A DNA stretch of 15,808 nt from Ruminococcaceae bacterium UBA4306 (GTDB lineage: Bacteria; Bacillota; Clostridia; Oscillospirales; Acutalibacteraceae), in the NCBI GenBank assembly GCA_002394725.1, contig DGUQ01000011.1, positions 17,589 through 33,396 on the forward strand, in the 5' to 3' direction. The translations under genes and the position numbers were made by a program. The notes under the pieces were generated by a model. It was not told the origin of the DNA. It saw only the letters and a list, made by a program, of their open reading frames with translations, and did not search any database. Positions 1 to 6,212 of this stretch are shown one piece after another (the first letter of the stretch is position 1; every line of letters begins with the position of its first letter).

Positions 1-18
1 TTTATTGCTACTTAGTAT

Positions 19-56
19 AAAGCGATGATTTCCTCAATAGGAAGTCATCGCTTTTT
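19..56 (+). terminator. Rho-independent terminator of an upstream gene
   Basis: Arms AAAGCGATGA (19-28) and TCATCGCTTT (45-54) pair perfectly. After one T/G mismatch, TTCC (30-33) pairs with GGAA (40-43) around a TCAATA loop. A run of five T follows the right arm on the + strand (52-56). It closes a + strand gene that ends before the window and insulates the next gene from readthrough. Confidence 0.85.
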
Positions 57-125
57 CTAAAGCCGAACCATCAAGTATAAATTCATAAAATACTGTCTGA
101 TCAGCATACTATTCTTGGTGATGTA

Positions 126-653
126 ATGAAGATAATCCTTCATGTTTTGGTTATGGTATTATTGGCGGTGTTGGTCATGCTATTTTTTTATCCGGCATTA
201 CATGAGGCGGCTCATGCGTTGGTTGCGAAAATCTGCGGTGCGGAAGTGGTGAATATCGAGGTGGTTCCGATAGCGCGCACGGATATAGTGACTGAGCATT
301 GCGATCGGATGGAAATAATTCTGATCATGATGTCGGGAGGAGTGCTGCCTGTGCTGCTTTTGTTTGCTTTTCCGCAAGGTCCCTATTACATTTATCATAT
401 CAAGCTGATTGTCGCTTTGATCAGCGCTTCAAGCGCTGTTACGTCCGTGATATATGTTTTGCAGTATATGAAAGGAAAAGAATATCTTTATGATGATGCG
501 GTAAGGCTGTTGAAATATGTTCCTGATGCGCAATTCGCTGTTTTGGCAATTCTTGTCGTACAATTCGTCGTATCGTTGGCATACTGTATTATGACCAAGC
601 CTATCAACAGAATAACCGATATATTAAAAAATCAGCCGTTGAAAAACGACTGA
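126..653 (+). CDS. Small integral membrane protein with HExxH motif (M50-like putative intramembrane metalloprotease)
   Basis: This is a 175-residue hydrophobic protein. The first membrane segment (about residues 3-25) runs straight into HEAAH at 26-30, the zinc-binding motif style of site-2-protease/M50-type proteins. Further hydrophobic stretches lie near 62-82, 92-114 and 136-157. A small-residue SGGVLP stretch (70-75) and an acidic pair D123-D124 resemble the positions where M50 proteins place their later conserved motif and third zinc ligand. I cannot confirm that assignment by eye. The start is ATG 126 with only a weak GGTGA upstream; the ATG at 121 is followed directly by a stop. It stands alone between terminators, so there is no operon context for a substrate. 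Known of the family: M50 proteins cleave membrane-embedded substrates or propeptides. Inferred: a minimal member or a catalytically silent relative. Confidence 0.7.
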   Translation: MKIILHVLVMVLLAVLVMLFFYPALHEAAHALVAKICGAEVVNIEVVPIARTDIVTEHCDRMEIILIMMSGGVLPVLLLFAFPQGPYYIYHIKLIVALISASSAVTSVIYVLQYMKGKEYLYDDAVRLLKYVPDAQFAVLAILVVQFVVSLAYCIMTKPINRITDILKNQPLKND

Positions 654-657
654 TTTT
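622..657 (-). terminator. Terminator hairpin, best T-tract for leftward transcripts
   Basis: AAAATCAG (628-635) pairs with CTGATTTT (650-657), and inside it CGTT (37-40 of the 600s) pairs with AACG (645-648) around a GAAA loop, with one C/A mismatch. The stop codon of the HEAAH gene lies in the right arm. Read on the - strand, the second arm ends in six T. On the + strand the run is only four T. It can therefore end the HEAAH gene, but it looks better suited to stopping transcripts arriving from the right, exactly where the promoter at 709-737 points. Confidence 0.7.
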
Positions 658-664
658 AATATGT

Positions 665-679
665 AGAACTTGAGGTTCT
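665..679 (+). repeat. Left inverted repeat / putative recombination site (IR-L)
   Basis: AGAAC-TTGAG-GTTCT has palindromic 5-bp arms around an asymmetric 5-bp centre. It is the exact reverse complement of 1944-1958. The symmetry extends outward: ATATGT (659-664) on the left and ACATAT (681-686) on the right, offset by one base. Two inverted arms around a short asymmetric centre is the normal architecture of a tyrosine recombinase core site, and the recombinase gene lies between the two copies. Confidence 0.75.
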
Positions 680-708
680 GACATATTTTGCCTTTTACTT
701 TAGATTGG

Positions 709-737
709 ATTATAACATTTGTGTCGAAATATGTCAA
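709..737 (-). promoter_or_regulatory. Perfect consensus sigma-A promoter (P1) pointing left
   Basis: On the - strand the -35 is TTGACA (732-737), the spacer is exactly 17 bases (715-731), and the -10 is TATAAT (709-714). Transcription would start near 702 and run left through IR-L into the hairpin at 622-657, giving a short transcript with no gene. Inside the spacer is TGTCGAA (722-728, + strand), a match to the Spo0A box core. The promoter lies inside the putative invertible segment. After inversion it would fall near 1886-1914 and point right, toward the protease-kinase operon. Confidence 0.8.
722..728 (+). promoter_or_regulatory. Possible Spo0A box within promoter P1
   Basis: TGTCGAA matches the Spo0A box core described in spore-forming Firmicutes. 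It sits between the -35 and -10 of P1, so a bound regulator would compete with RNA polymerase. A near copy (CGTCGAA, 2010-2016) occupies the equivalent place in the second leftward promoter. A seven-base match is weak evidence alone; the conserved placement is what makes it notable. Confidence 0.35.
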
Positions 738-862
738 TGAATTAATGATAGTTTTATGCAATTTATTGTAAATAAATGTATAAAATTTGAACAAAATGTC
801 ATATGCTATTCCTATCTATTGTAAAGCAATAGAAAATCATTATCAGGAGGGATAAGCGCAAA

Positions 863-1915
863 ATGAACTATTCAACCAAACGAAAACATCCGAAAAGACA
901 TAGGAAACACTTTGTTTCTACACCTCGATCAAACAAAACCTTTTGCAGCATATACAACGAAGAACCTGATACATACGATTGTTTCGACAGTGAACGAACC
1001 TTATATGAGCTGCTGAACACATGGCTTGATGTTAACCGTCTCAAGCACAAACCGTCTACAGAATCCAAATATCGTTACATGATCGATAAACATATTTCTC
1101 CCTCACTTGGATATATCAGGGTAAGAGATATTACCGAAAAAACGCTCAACGATTTCCTTCTTGACAAGCTGAGCTCCGGAGGGATAAAAGGAGGAAACAG
1201 CTTATCACCCGCTTATGTAAGGACGATGATGGTCATTTTGAATTCCGCAATGCGTCTGGCATATGAAGAGGGGATGCAAAAGCAGATCAAAGCAAAGATT
1301 GTTTTCCCCTCAGTTTGCCATAAGCCCAGTATTATATCGGTTCAAGAGCAAAAAGCATTGGAAGAATACATCATCCATCATCCGACAACGACGGGAACAG
1401 GAGTTTTACTTGCACTCAGGATGGGACTGAGAGTGGGAGAAATTTGTGCTTTGACATGGAAAGACATTGATTTTGAAAATAAGATTTTACATGTTCACGC
1501 AACGGTGGTACGTGATTCTATCCATAAATCATTCCGGATAGACAAGCCGAAAACAGAGAGCTCAGACCGTTACATTCCTCTTTCGGATATTGTTGAGACC
1601 GCTCTCTTGTTATGTCGAAAATCAAACCAAGGCTATATCATGAGCGAAAATAGTGATTTTATGCGACCCAACAGCTTTGAATATCGCTATCACCGTTTGT
1701 TGAAGGATGCAGATATTGAGGATATTCGGTTTCATGCCCTGCGGCATACTTTTGCTACACGGTGTATTGAAGCCGGCGTTGATGACAAATCGCTGAGTGA
1801 ACTGCTGGGACATTCTAACGTCAATATCACGTTAAACACTTATGTTCATTCATCATTAAGTCTAAAGAAAAAACAGATGAGCAAGCTCTCTGATTACCTT
1901 GAAAATTTATTATAG
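863..1915 (+). CDS. Tyrosine recombinase / site-specific integrase
   Basis: This 350-residue tyrosine recombinase cuts and rejoins DNA through a covalent 3'-phosphotyrosine. It has a basic N-terminus (KRKHPKRHRK), a SAM-like core-binding domain (about residues 45-150, TLYELLNTWLD onward), and a C-terminal catalytic domain. The catalytic residues are all visible: R190 in GLRVGE, K230 in DKPKTESSDR, H291 and R294 in HALRH, H317 in LLGHSN, and nucleophile Y327 in NTYVH. The length is normal and the gene looks intact. ATG 863 follows AGGAGG (845-850) with a rather long 12-base gap. No excisionase, relaxase or phage genes are nearby. The gene sits inside a 15-bp inverted repeat pair, so DNA inversion is a better guess than element mobility. 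Its own + strand promoter is not obvious. Confidence 0.95.
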   Translation: MNYSTKRKHPKRHRKHFVSTPRSNKTFCSIYNEEPDTYDCFDSERTLYELLNTWLDVNRLKHKPSTESKYRYMIDKHISPSLGYIRVRDITEKTLNDFLLDKLSSGGIKGGNSLSPAYVRTMMVILNSAMRLAYEEGMQKQIKAKIVFPSVCHKPSIISVQEQKALEEYIIHHPTTTGTGVLLALRMGLRVGEICALTWKDIDFENKILHVHATVVRDSIHKSFRIDKPKTESSDRYIPLSDIVETALLLCRKSNQGYIMSENSDFMRPNSFEYRYHRLLKDADIEDIRFHALRHTFATRCIEAGVDDKSLSELLGHSNVNITLNTYVHSSLSLKKKQMSKLSDYLENLL

Positions 1916-1943
1916 TCTTATGAAAAACATACTGATTTGTTTT

Positions 1944-1958
1944 AGAACCTCAAGTTCT
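1944..1958 (-). repeat. Right inverted repeat / putative recombination site (IR-R)
   Basis: AGAAC-CTCAA-GTTCT is the exact reverse complement of the left copy at 665-679. The opposite orientation of the centres means recombination between the two would invert the intervening 1.26 kb rather than excise it. It begins 28 bases after the recombinase stop codon. An extra half-site copy, TTTAGAAC (1974-1981), repeats the TTTAGAAC at 1941-1948 with a 33-base shift, about three helical turns, and could be an accessory arm site. Confidence 0.75.
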
Positions 1959-1992
1959 GCACAAGAGAGCGGATTTAGAACGATTTGTCTTT

Positions 1993-2023
1993 ATTATAGC
2001 AGACTTTTGCGTCGAAATGTTAA
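1993..2023 (-). promoter_or_regulatory. Second leftward promoter candidate (P2), outside the segment
   Basis: On the - strand there is TTAACA (2018-2023), a 19-base spacer, and TATAAT (1993-1998) preceded by TGC, an extended -10. The long spacer is partly offset by the extended -10. The spacer resembles that of P1: both contain TTTCGAC, then A or G, then CAAA. It points through IR-R into the recombinase gene in antisense as drawn. If the segment were inverted, it would read into the recombinase in sense orientation. Confidence 0.5.
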
Positions 2024-2077
2024 CAGTTATTAAAAAATATAAGACATTTTTATAGCATAAGAAACAACTTGCAGTCG

Positions 2078-2110
2078 GATTCAATTCAGGTAGGGGTTTC
2101 TGCTTGAATC
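2078..2110 (+). promoter_or_regulatory. 5' leader stem-loop upstream of the operon
   Basis: GATTCAA (2078-2084) pairs with TTGAATC (2104-2110). CAG/CTG can extend the stem inside a small internal loop, leaving a G-rich apical loop. It ends 20 bases before the AGGAGG of the protease gene. No T-tract follows, so it is more likely a leader structure than a terminator. The function is unknown. Confidence 0.4.
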
Positions 2111-2145
2111 AAAATATTATTTTACTTCTTAGGAGGAATTGGGAC

Positions 2146-3645
2146 ATGACATTTAGAAAGACAAAAAAGCTCATCAGCTTGCTGATGGCGGTATGTATGA
2201 TCGCGTGCATGATCTGCGCTGCTGTGATACCGGTCGGCGCATCAGAGGAAGATGTACGCGCCACAGCAGATGGTATCCTGCATTTCGGAAAGTATTATGA
2301 TGGTGATTATTGGTCGAGCGGTTCTTGCTTTTTGATCAATGAAAACTATATCCTTACCGCTAACCACTGCGCCCGTTTATCCAAACTGGAGTATGACGTG
2401 TTAAGAAAAGAAAAGGGATGGACTGATAAGGAGATCGATAACAATTTCTCTAAGGAAAACGCAGAAATGGGTAAGGGATTTACCTATAAGGTAACAATAG
2501 CACGTGATTTTACGATCGACGCTACCTTTGTTAATAGCAGCGAAAATATGGATTTTGCTATCATGAAGTTAAGCCAGCCGATAAAAAACCGTAGATACTT
2601 AAAGCTACGCGATAGCAGTAATGTAAAGGCTGCTGAAACTGCCTATGCAGTAGGTTTCCCGTCAGCAAAAGACTCTGCGTCGATCACCTATCAGTACTAC
2701 AATCAGAAGGATATTGCGTTTGAGTCCGGTACGGTTAACAGAGCACAATATACAGATACATATAAAATAGAAAGTCTGGCAATTCCGTACACATTTTCGG
2801 GTGAAGTTATTATGCTCACGGGTAGTACGATGACTGCCGGTAATTCCGGCGGACCCATGGTAGATGTAAACGGTAACGTTATCGGCATCTGCAGTGCAGG
2901 CAATCCTGACGGCAGTACCTGCTATGCTACTGCGATCAGTCAGGTGATCGAGGTTTTGGAGGCGCTCGGGATCAAATATGAAAAGGCAGACGATCCTATC
3001 CCCACACAGAACGAAGACGCAACAGTTGCTGCCACGGAAGAAGTAAAATCACAAGTTGAAACCGAAGCTGATGTTCAGGAAGAAACAAAGGCAGTTGAGC
3101 CTACCACCGGTGGCGGAACTAATTGGGGCTTGATCATCGGTATCATCGCAGGAATCATCCTTTTGATCGCGGTTATCGCTATTGTGGTTGTCGCTGTTAA
3201 CAAGAATAAGAAGAAGGACGGTCAGGGCAACCAGCCGCCTACACCTCCCACACCGCCTACACCTCCCATACCTCCTGTCAATGAGGGCGCGGGCGAGACC
3301 TCTGTGCTCAGTGCCGGCGCGGGCGAGACGACCGTGCTCGGCGGCGGCGCGACCGGCTTCAACCTGATCAGAAAGAGCAATAACGAAGTGATCACCATCA
3401 ACAAGCCGGAGTTTGTGATCGGTAAGGAAAGAAGAAGAGTCGATTACTGCATCTCCGACAACAACTCTGTCAGCCGTACTCACGCTAAGGTTCGCGTACG
3501 CTCCGGCAAGTGCTATATCACCGATCTTGGTTCGACCAACTGCACCTATGTCAACGACGTTAAGCTGTCGCCGAATCAGGAGCTCGAGCTCAAGTCCGGC
3601 GATAAGATCAAGATCTCTGATGTAGAATTTGAATTCAACGGTTGA
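2146..3645 (+). CDS. Secreted trypsin-like serine protease with membrane anchor and cytosolic FHA domain
   Basis: This 499-residue protein starts at ATG 2146, nine bases after AGGAGG (2131-2136). An in-frame TTG at 2104 has no such site. Order: signal peptide (1-32, basic then hydrophobic, ending IPVGA), trypsin/HtrA-like domain with triad H74 (TANHC), D136 (MDFAIM) and S234 (GNSGGP), acidic linker, membrane span 327-351, basic stop-transfer KNKKK, Pro-rich stretch (about 365-380), two repeats GAGETSVL and GAGETTVL (T385, T395/T396), and an FHA domain (about 405-499). The FHA keeps its phosphothreonine-binding signature: VIGK, SRTH (443-446) and GSTNCTYVND. There is no PDZ domain. The topology puts the protease outside and the FHA inside. 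FHA domains bind phosphothreonine, and a kinase and phosphatase follow, so proteolysis may be phospho-controlled. The ETTVL motif recalls the phosphorylated ETTSVF of mycobacterial GarA. Confidence 0.92.
   Translation: MTFRKTKKLISLLMAVCMIACMICAAVIPVGASEEDVRATADGILHFGKYYDGDYWSSGSCFLINENYILTANHCARLSKLEYDVLRKEKGWTDKEIDNNFSKENAEMGKGFTYKVTIARDFTIDATFVNSSENMDFAIMKLSQPIKNRRYLKLRDSSNVKAAETAYAVGFPSAKDSASITYQYYNQKDIAFESGTVNRAQYTDTYKIESLAIPYTFSGEVIMLTGSTMTAGNSGGPMVDVNGNVIGICSAGNPDGSTCYATAISQVIEVLEALGIKYEKADDPIPTQNEDATVAATEEVKSQVETEADVQEETKAVEPTTGGGTNWGLIIGIIAGIILLIAVIAIVVVAVNKNKKKDGQGNQPPTPPTPPTPPIPPVNEGAGETSVLSAGAGETTVLGGGATGFNLIRKSNNEVITINKPEFVIGKERRRVDYCISDNNSVSRTHAKVRVRSGKCYITDLGSTNCTYVNDVKLSPNQELELKSGDKIKISDVEFEFNG
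3286..3345 (+). repeat. Tandem 30-bp repeat encoding GAGET(S/T)VL phospho-acceptor motifs
   Basis: GGCGCGGGCGAGAC occurs at 3286-3299 and again at 3316-3329, as part of two adjacent 30-bp units coding GAGETSVLSA and GAGETTVLGG. It follows a CCT/CCC/ACA-rich proline tract (about 3236-3276). The stretch is GC-rich compared with the protease-coding part of the same gene. Copy number could vary between strains, changing the number of candidate phosphothreonines beside the FHA domain. Confidence 0.7.
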
Positions 3646-3659
3646 TCAAAAACTGAACT

Positions 3660-4430
3660 ATGATATTTACAACAGCAGTACATACCGATAAGGGTATCAA
3701 AAAACAAACGAATCAGGACTCGTCCTTGATCATAGAAGCCAAGTCTGATTCCGGTAATATTCTGCTGACGGTAATATGTGACGGAATGGGCGGCCTTGCC
3801 AAAGGTGAGGTCGCCAGTTCGACCGTTATACAGACATTCTGCCGTTGGTTCGAACAAGAGCTTCCGGGCTTGCTCGCCTTTCCCGAGTCGCTTGAGAGCA
3901 GGATCTTCTCTGACTGGGATAGGCTGATAGACGAGTGTAACAGAAAAATCGCGACCTACGGACGTACGAACGGCGTAGGGATGGGGACAACGCTGAACGC
4001 GCTGTTGTTTATCGGCGAGCAGTATTATATCGTCAACATCGGTGATTCAAGAGCTTACCGTATTACGGATCACTTGGAACAGCTTACGAAGGATCAGACC
4101 TATATCCAACGAGAAATGGATATGGGACGTATGACTCCCGAGGAGGCTCGCGTCAGTCCGCAGCGGAATGTTCTGCTGCAGTGTATCGGCGCGAGTGATT
4201 TTATCGAGCCTGACTACAGCACAGGCGTCGCTTCTCCGGGACAGATCTATATGCAGTGTTCCGACGGCTTCAGACATACAGTTTCTGCCGATGAGCTCTA
4301 TCAGTATCTCAATCCCGGTCTCTTGCTCAATGAGCAGGCGCTTTTTGATAACGCGGTCTATCTCGTTGAATTGAACAAATACCGCCGGGAAGTCGACAAC
4401 ATCACGGTTGTTGTAATCAGAACGGATTGA
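3660..4430 (+). CDS. PP2C-family (PPM) Ser/Thr protein phosphatase
   Basis: This 256-residue metal-dependent phosphatase of the bacterial PrpC/Stp type removes phosphate from Ser/Thr. Visible motifs are TDKGIKKQTNQDS (9-21; usually NED, here NQD), DGMGG (41-45), GMGTTL, GDSRAYR (128-134), CSDGF (200-204) and DNITVVV (246-252). The metal-binding aspartates D41, D202 and D246 are present. There is no signal peptide or membrane segment, so it acts in the cytosol. It starts 14 bases after the protease stop with little visible Shine-Dalgarno sequence, which suggests translational coupling. The kinase follows 11 bases later, the usual phosphatase-kinase pairing in Firmicutes. Its likely substrates are the kinase itself and the T-x-V-L motifs in the neighbouring proteins (inference). 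Confidence 0.95.
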   Translation: MIFTTAVHTDKGIKKQTNQDSSLIIEAKSDSGNILLTVICDGMGGLAKGEVASSTVIQTFCRWFEQELPGLLAFPESLESRIFSDWDRLIDECNRKIATYGRTNGVGMGTTLNALLFIGEQYYIVNIGDSRAYRITDHLEQLTKDQTYIQREMDMGRMTPEEARVSPQRNVLLQCIGASDFIEPDYSTGVASPGQIYMQCSDGFRHTVSADELYQYLNPGLLLNEQALFDNAVYLVELNKYRREVDNITVVVIRTD

Positions 4431-4441
4431 GGTGAACGAAC

Positions 4442-6211
4442 TTGCTGGAAATAGGCACCTTAGTAGACGGTAAATATAAGATACTGAGAGTCGTGGGAAA
4501 AGGCGGCATGAGCGTCGTTTATCAGGCGGTAAACGAGAAAGCCAACAAGATCTGGGCTGTCAAGGAAGTCAGAAAGGACGGCACACAGAATTTTGAGGTC
4601 GTCAAGCAAAACCTGATTGCCGAAACAGATATGCTCAAACGCTTCAATCATCCGAATCTGCCGAGCATTATCGACGTTATCGATACGGAGGATTCTTTTT
4701 TGATCGTGATGGACTATATCGAGGGCAACTCACTGTCCAAGGCGATCGAGTCCTCCGGCGCGCAAAGTCAGGATGATGTGATCGAATGGTCAAAGCAGCT
4801 TTGCGATGTTTTGGGGTACCTCCATTCGCGCAAGCCGCCGATCATCTACCGCGATATGAAACCTGCCAACGTCATGCTCAAGCCGGACGGGAACATATCC
4901 CTGATTGACTTCGGCACAGCGCGCGAGTTCAAATCCTCCAGTGTAGAGGATACGACTTGTCTCGGAACACAGGGATACGCGGCGCCTGAGCAGTACGGCG
5001 GTCACGGTCAGACTGACGCGCGCACGGACATCTACTGCCTGGGAGCGACGATGTACCACCTGGTGACGGGTCATAATCCCAGCACACCGCCTTATGAAAT
5101 GTACCCCATCCGCCAGTGGAATCCGATGCTTTCCTCAGGACTTGAGGAGATCATCATCAAGTGTACGCAGAGAAATCCCAACGACAGATACCAGAGCTGT
5201 GCCGAGCTGCTGTACGCGCTCGACCATTACGAGGATCTGGATATCGAGAATAAAAAGGTCCAGCGCTTCAAGTGGAAAACCTTCATTGCGTCAGCGATCA
5301 TTACGCTGGTGCTGCTGCTCGGAGCGATCGGCTTCAAAGTAGCGGAATCCTCCGCAAAGGCGCAAACTTATGACGGCTATCTATCCGCCGCCGATGATCT
5401 GGTGACGGCCCAGACCGTGAGCGGCACCGTCACAAAAGGCGACGGAACCGAAGTGTTCAAGGAGGCGATCGATCAATATAAGTTGGCGATCGCCACAAAC
5501 CCCGGCGAAAGCAGGGCGTACCTTGATCTGCTGAATAAGGTCTATCTCGCCGACAATGTGTTCTCTTCCAAGGAATACGCGCAAATGAATGATCTGATGA
5601 AGGGCGTTTCAGACGGCGCGAAGTATATCAAGACGGGAGACGCATTGTTGTCCGCCGACCCTGATGCTTACGCGAATGTGACCTCCGAGATCGGAGACGA
5701 TCTGCTTTTCTGTTATGAGAATGACAACGGTATCGCGACCTCTCTCAACTGGTATGAAAGAGCCGAACCGAATTGCTCTGATACCGAAAAGAAAAAGCTG
5801 ATAGAAGAGTACATCGTTATCGCGAAGGCGTATCTGGACGGCGGTCAGATCGATGATAAGGGCAGACCGACCTCCGACCCTGCCGAGGTGTTTGAAGCGC
5901 TGAAAAACATCTCAAATCCCGAGGTGGTCAATCCGACGGATAACTTGAAAGTGTCGCTGAAATGCTACAAGTTCATCTCAGGCTTCCTGATGAATAAGAA
6001 CGACTTCTTCAGCTTGGGGATCAATGAATCGCAGTATAACTCCTTGCTCGATCAGCTGTCCGGCAATCTCGAGCTGATCGCTAAGAGTGATACTTATAAG
6101 AATAATCCGGGCTTGAACGAGCTGATGCAGGATGTGGAGAACAATATTAAATCAGCCCGTCAAAACGGATTGAGCGCGAAGAAAACTTCAACAGGAACGG
6201 TGGGACAGTGA
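4442..6211 (+). CDS. Transmembrane Hanks-type Ser/Thr protein kinase with helical extracellular region
   Basis: This is a 589-residue kinase. The TTG start is supported by AGGTGA (4430-4435) six bases upstream, and because the next in-frame ATG (M23) would cut off the glycine loop. Kinase domain about 12-265: GKGGMSVVY (19-27), K41 in AVKEV, YRDMKPAN (136-143, catalytic D138, with Y instead of the usual H in HRD), DFG (156-158), and GTQGYAAPEQYGG. A basic stretch precedes a single membrane span at 281-298. The remaining roughly 290 residues are predicted outside the cell and look alpha-helical, with a TPR-like segment (EAIDQYKLAIATNPGESRAYLDLL). They contain no PASTA repeats, so this is not the common peptidoglycan-sensing PrkC architecture. 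It probably senses an envelope signal or partner, perhaps the giant protein encoded downstream (inference). The phosphatase upstream is its likely antagonist. Confidence 0.95.
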   Translation: MLEIGTLVDGKYKILRVVGKGGMSVVYQAVNEKANKIWAVKEVRKDGTQNFEVVKQNLIAETDMLKRFNHPNLPSIIDVIDTEDSFLIVMDYIEGNSLSKAIESSGAQSQDDVIEWSKQLCDVLGYLHSRKPPIIYRDMKPANVMLKPDGNISLIDFGTAREFKSSSVEDTTCLGTQGYAAPEQYGGHGQTDARTDIYCLGATMYHLVTGHNPSTPPYEMYPIRQWNPMLSSGLEEIIIKCTQRNPNDRYQSCAELLYALDHYEDLDIENKKVQRFKWKTFIASAIITLVLLLGAIGFKVAESSAKAQTYDGYLSAADDLVTAQTVSGTVTKGDGTEVFKEAIDQYKLAIATNPGESRAYLDLLNKVYLADNVFSSKEYAQMNDLMKGVSDGAKYIKTGDALLSADPDAYANVTSEIGDDLLFCYENDNGIATSLNWYERAEPNCSDTEKKKLIEEYIVIAKAYLDGGQIDDKGRPTSDPAEVFEALKNISNPEVVNPTDNLKVSLKCYKFISGFLMNKNDFFSLGINESQYNSLLDQLSGNLELIAKSDTYKNNPGLNELMQDVENNIKSARQNGLSAKKTSTGTVGQ

Positions 6212-6212
6212 T

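Noticed and set aside
665..679. Reading the AGAAC/GTTCT palindrome as a terminator or a simple operator
   Set aside because: The 5-bp stem is too short and has no T-tract. The exact reverse-complement partner on the other side of a recombinase gene favours a recombination site, although an operator for a dimeric regulator cannot be fully excluded.
816..832. Small CTATTG/CAATAG hairpin before the recombinase
   Set aside because: Six base pairs, AT-rich and without a T-tract or link to the ribosome binding site; it could be chance.
641..2035. Integrated phage or conjugative element with attL/attR
   Set aside because: Only a recombinase gene lies between the repeats, no phage, plasmid or cargo gene is present, and the core centres are inverted rather than direct.
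2104..2148. Longer protease start at TTG 2104
   Set aside because: No ribosome binding site precedes it, it overlaps the leader stem-loop, and it would add a polar stretch before a good signal peptide. ATG 2146 has AGGAGG at nine bases.
3049..3483. 144-codon open frame on the - strand inside the protease gene
   Set aside because: It is the antisense of the linker, span and FHA domain, is low-complexity and Arg-rich, and has no plausible start signal.
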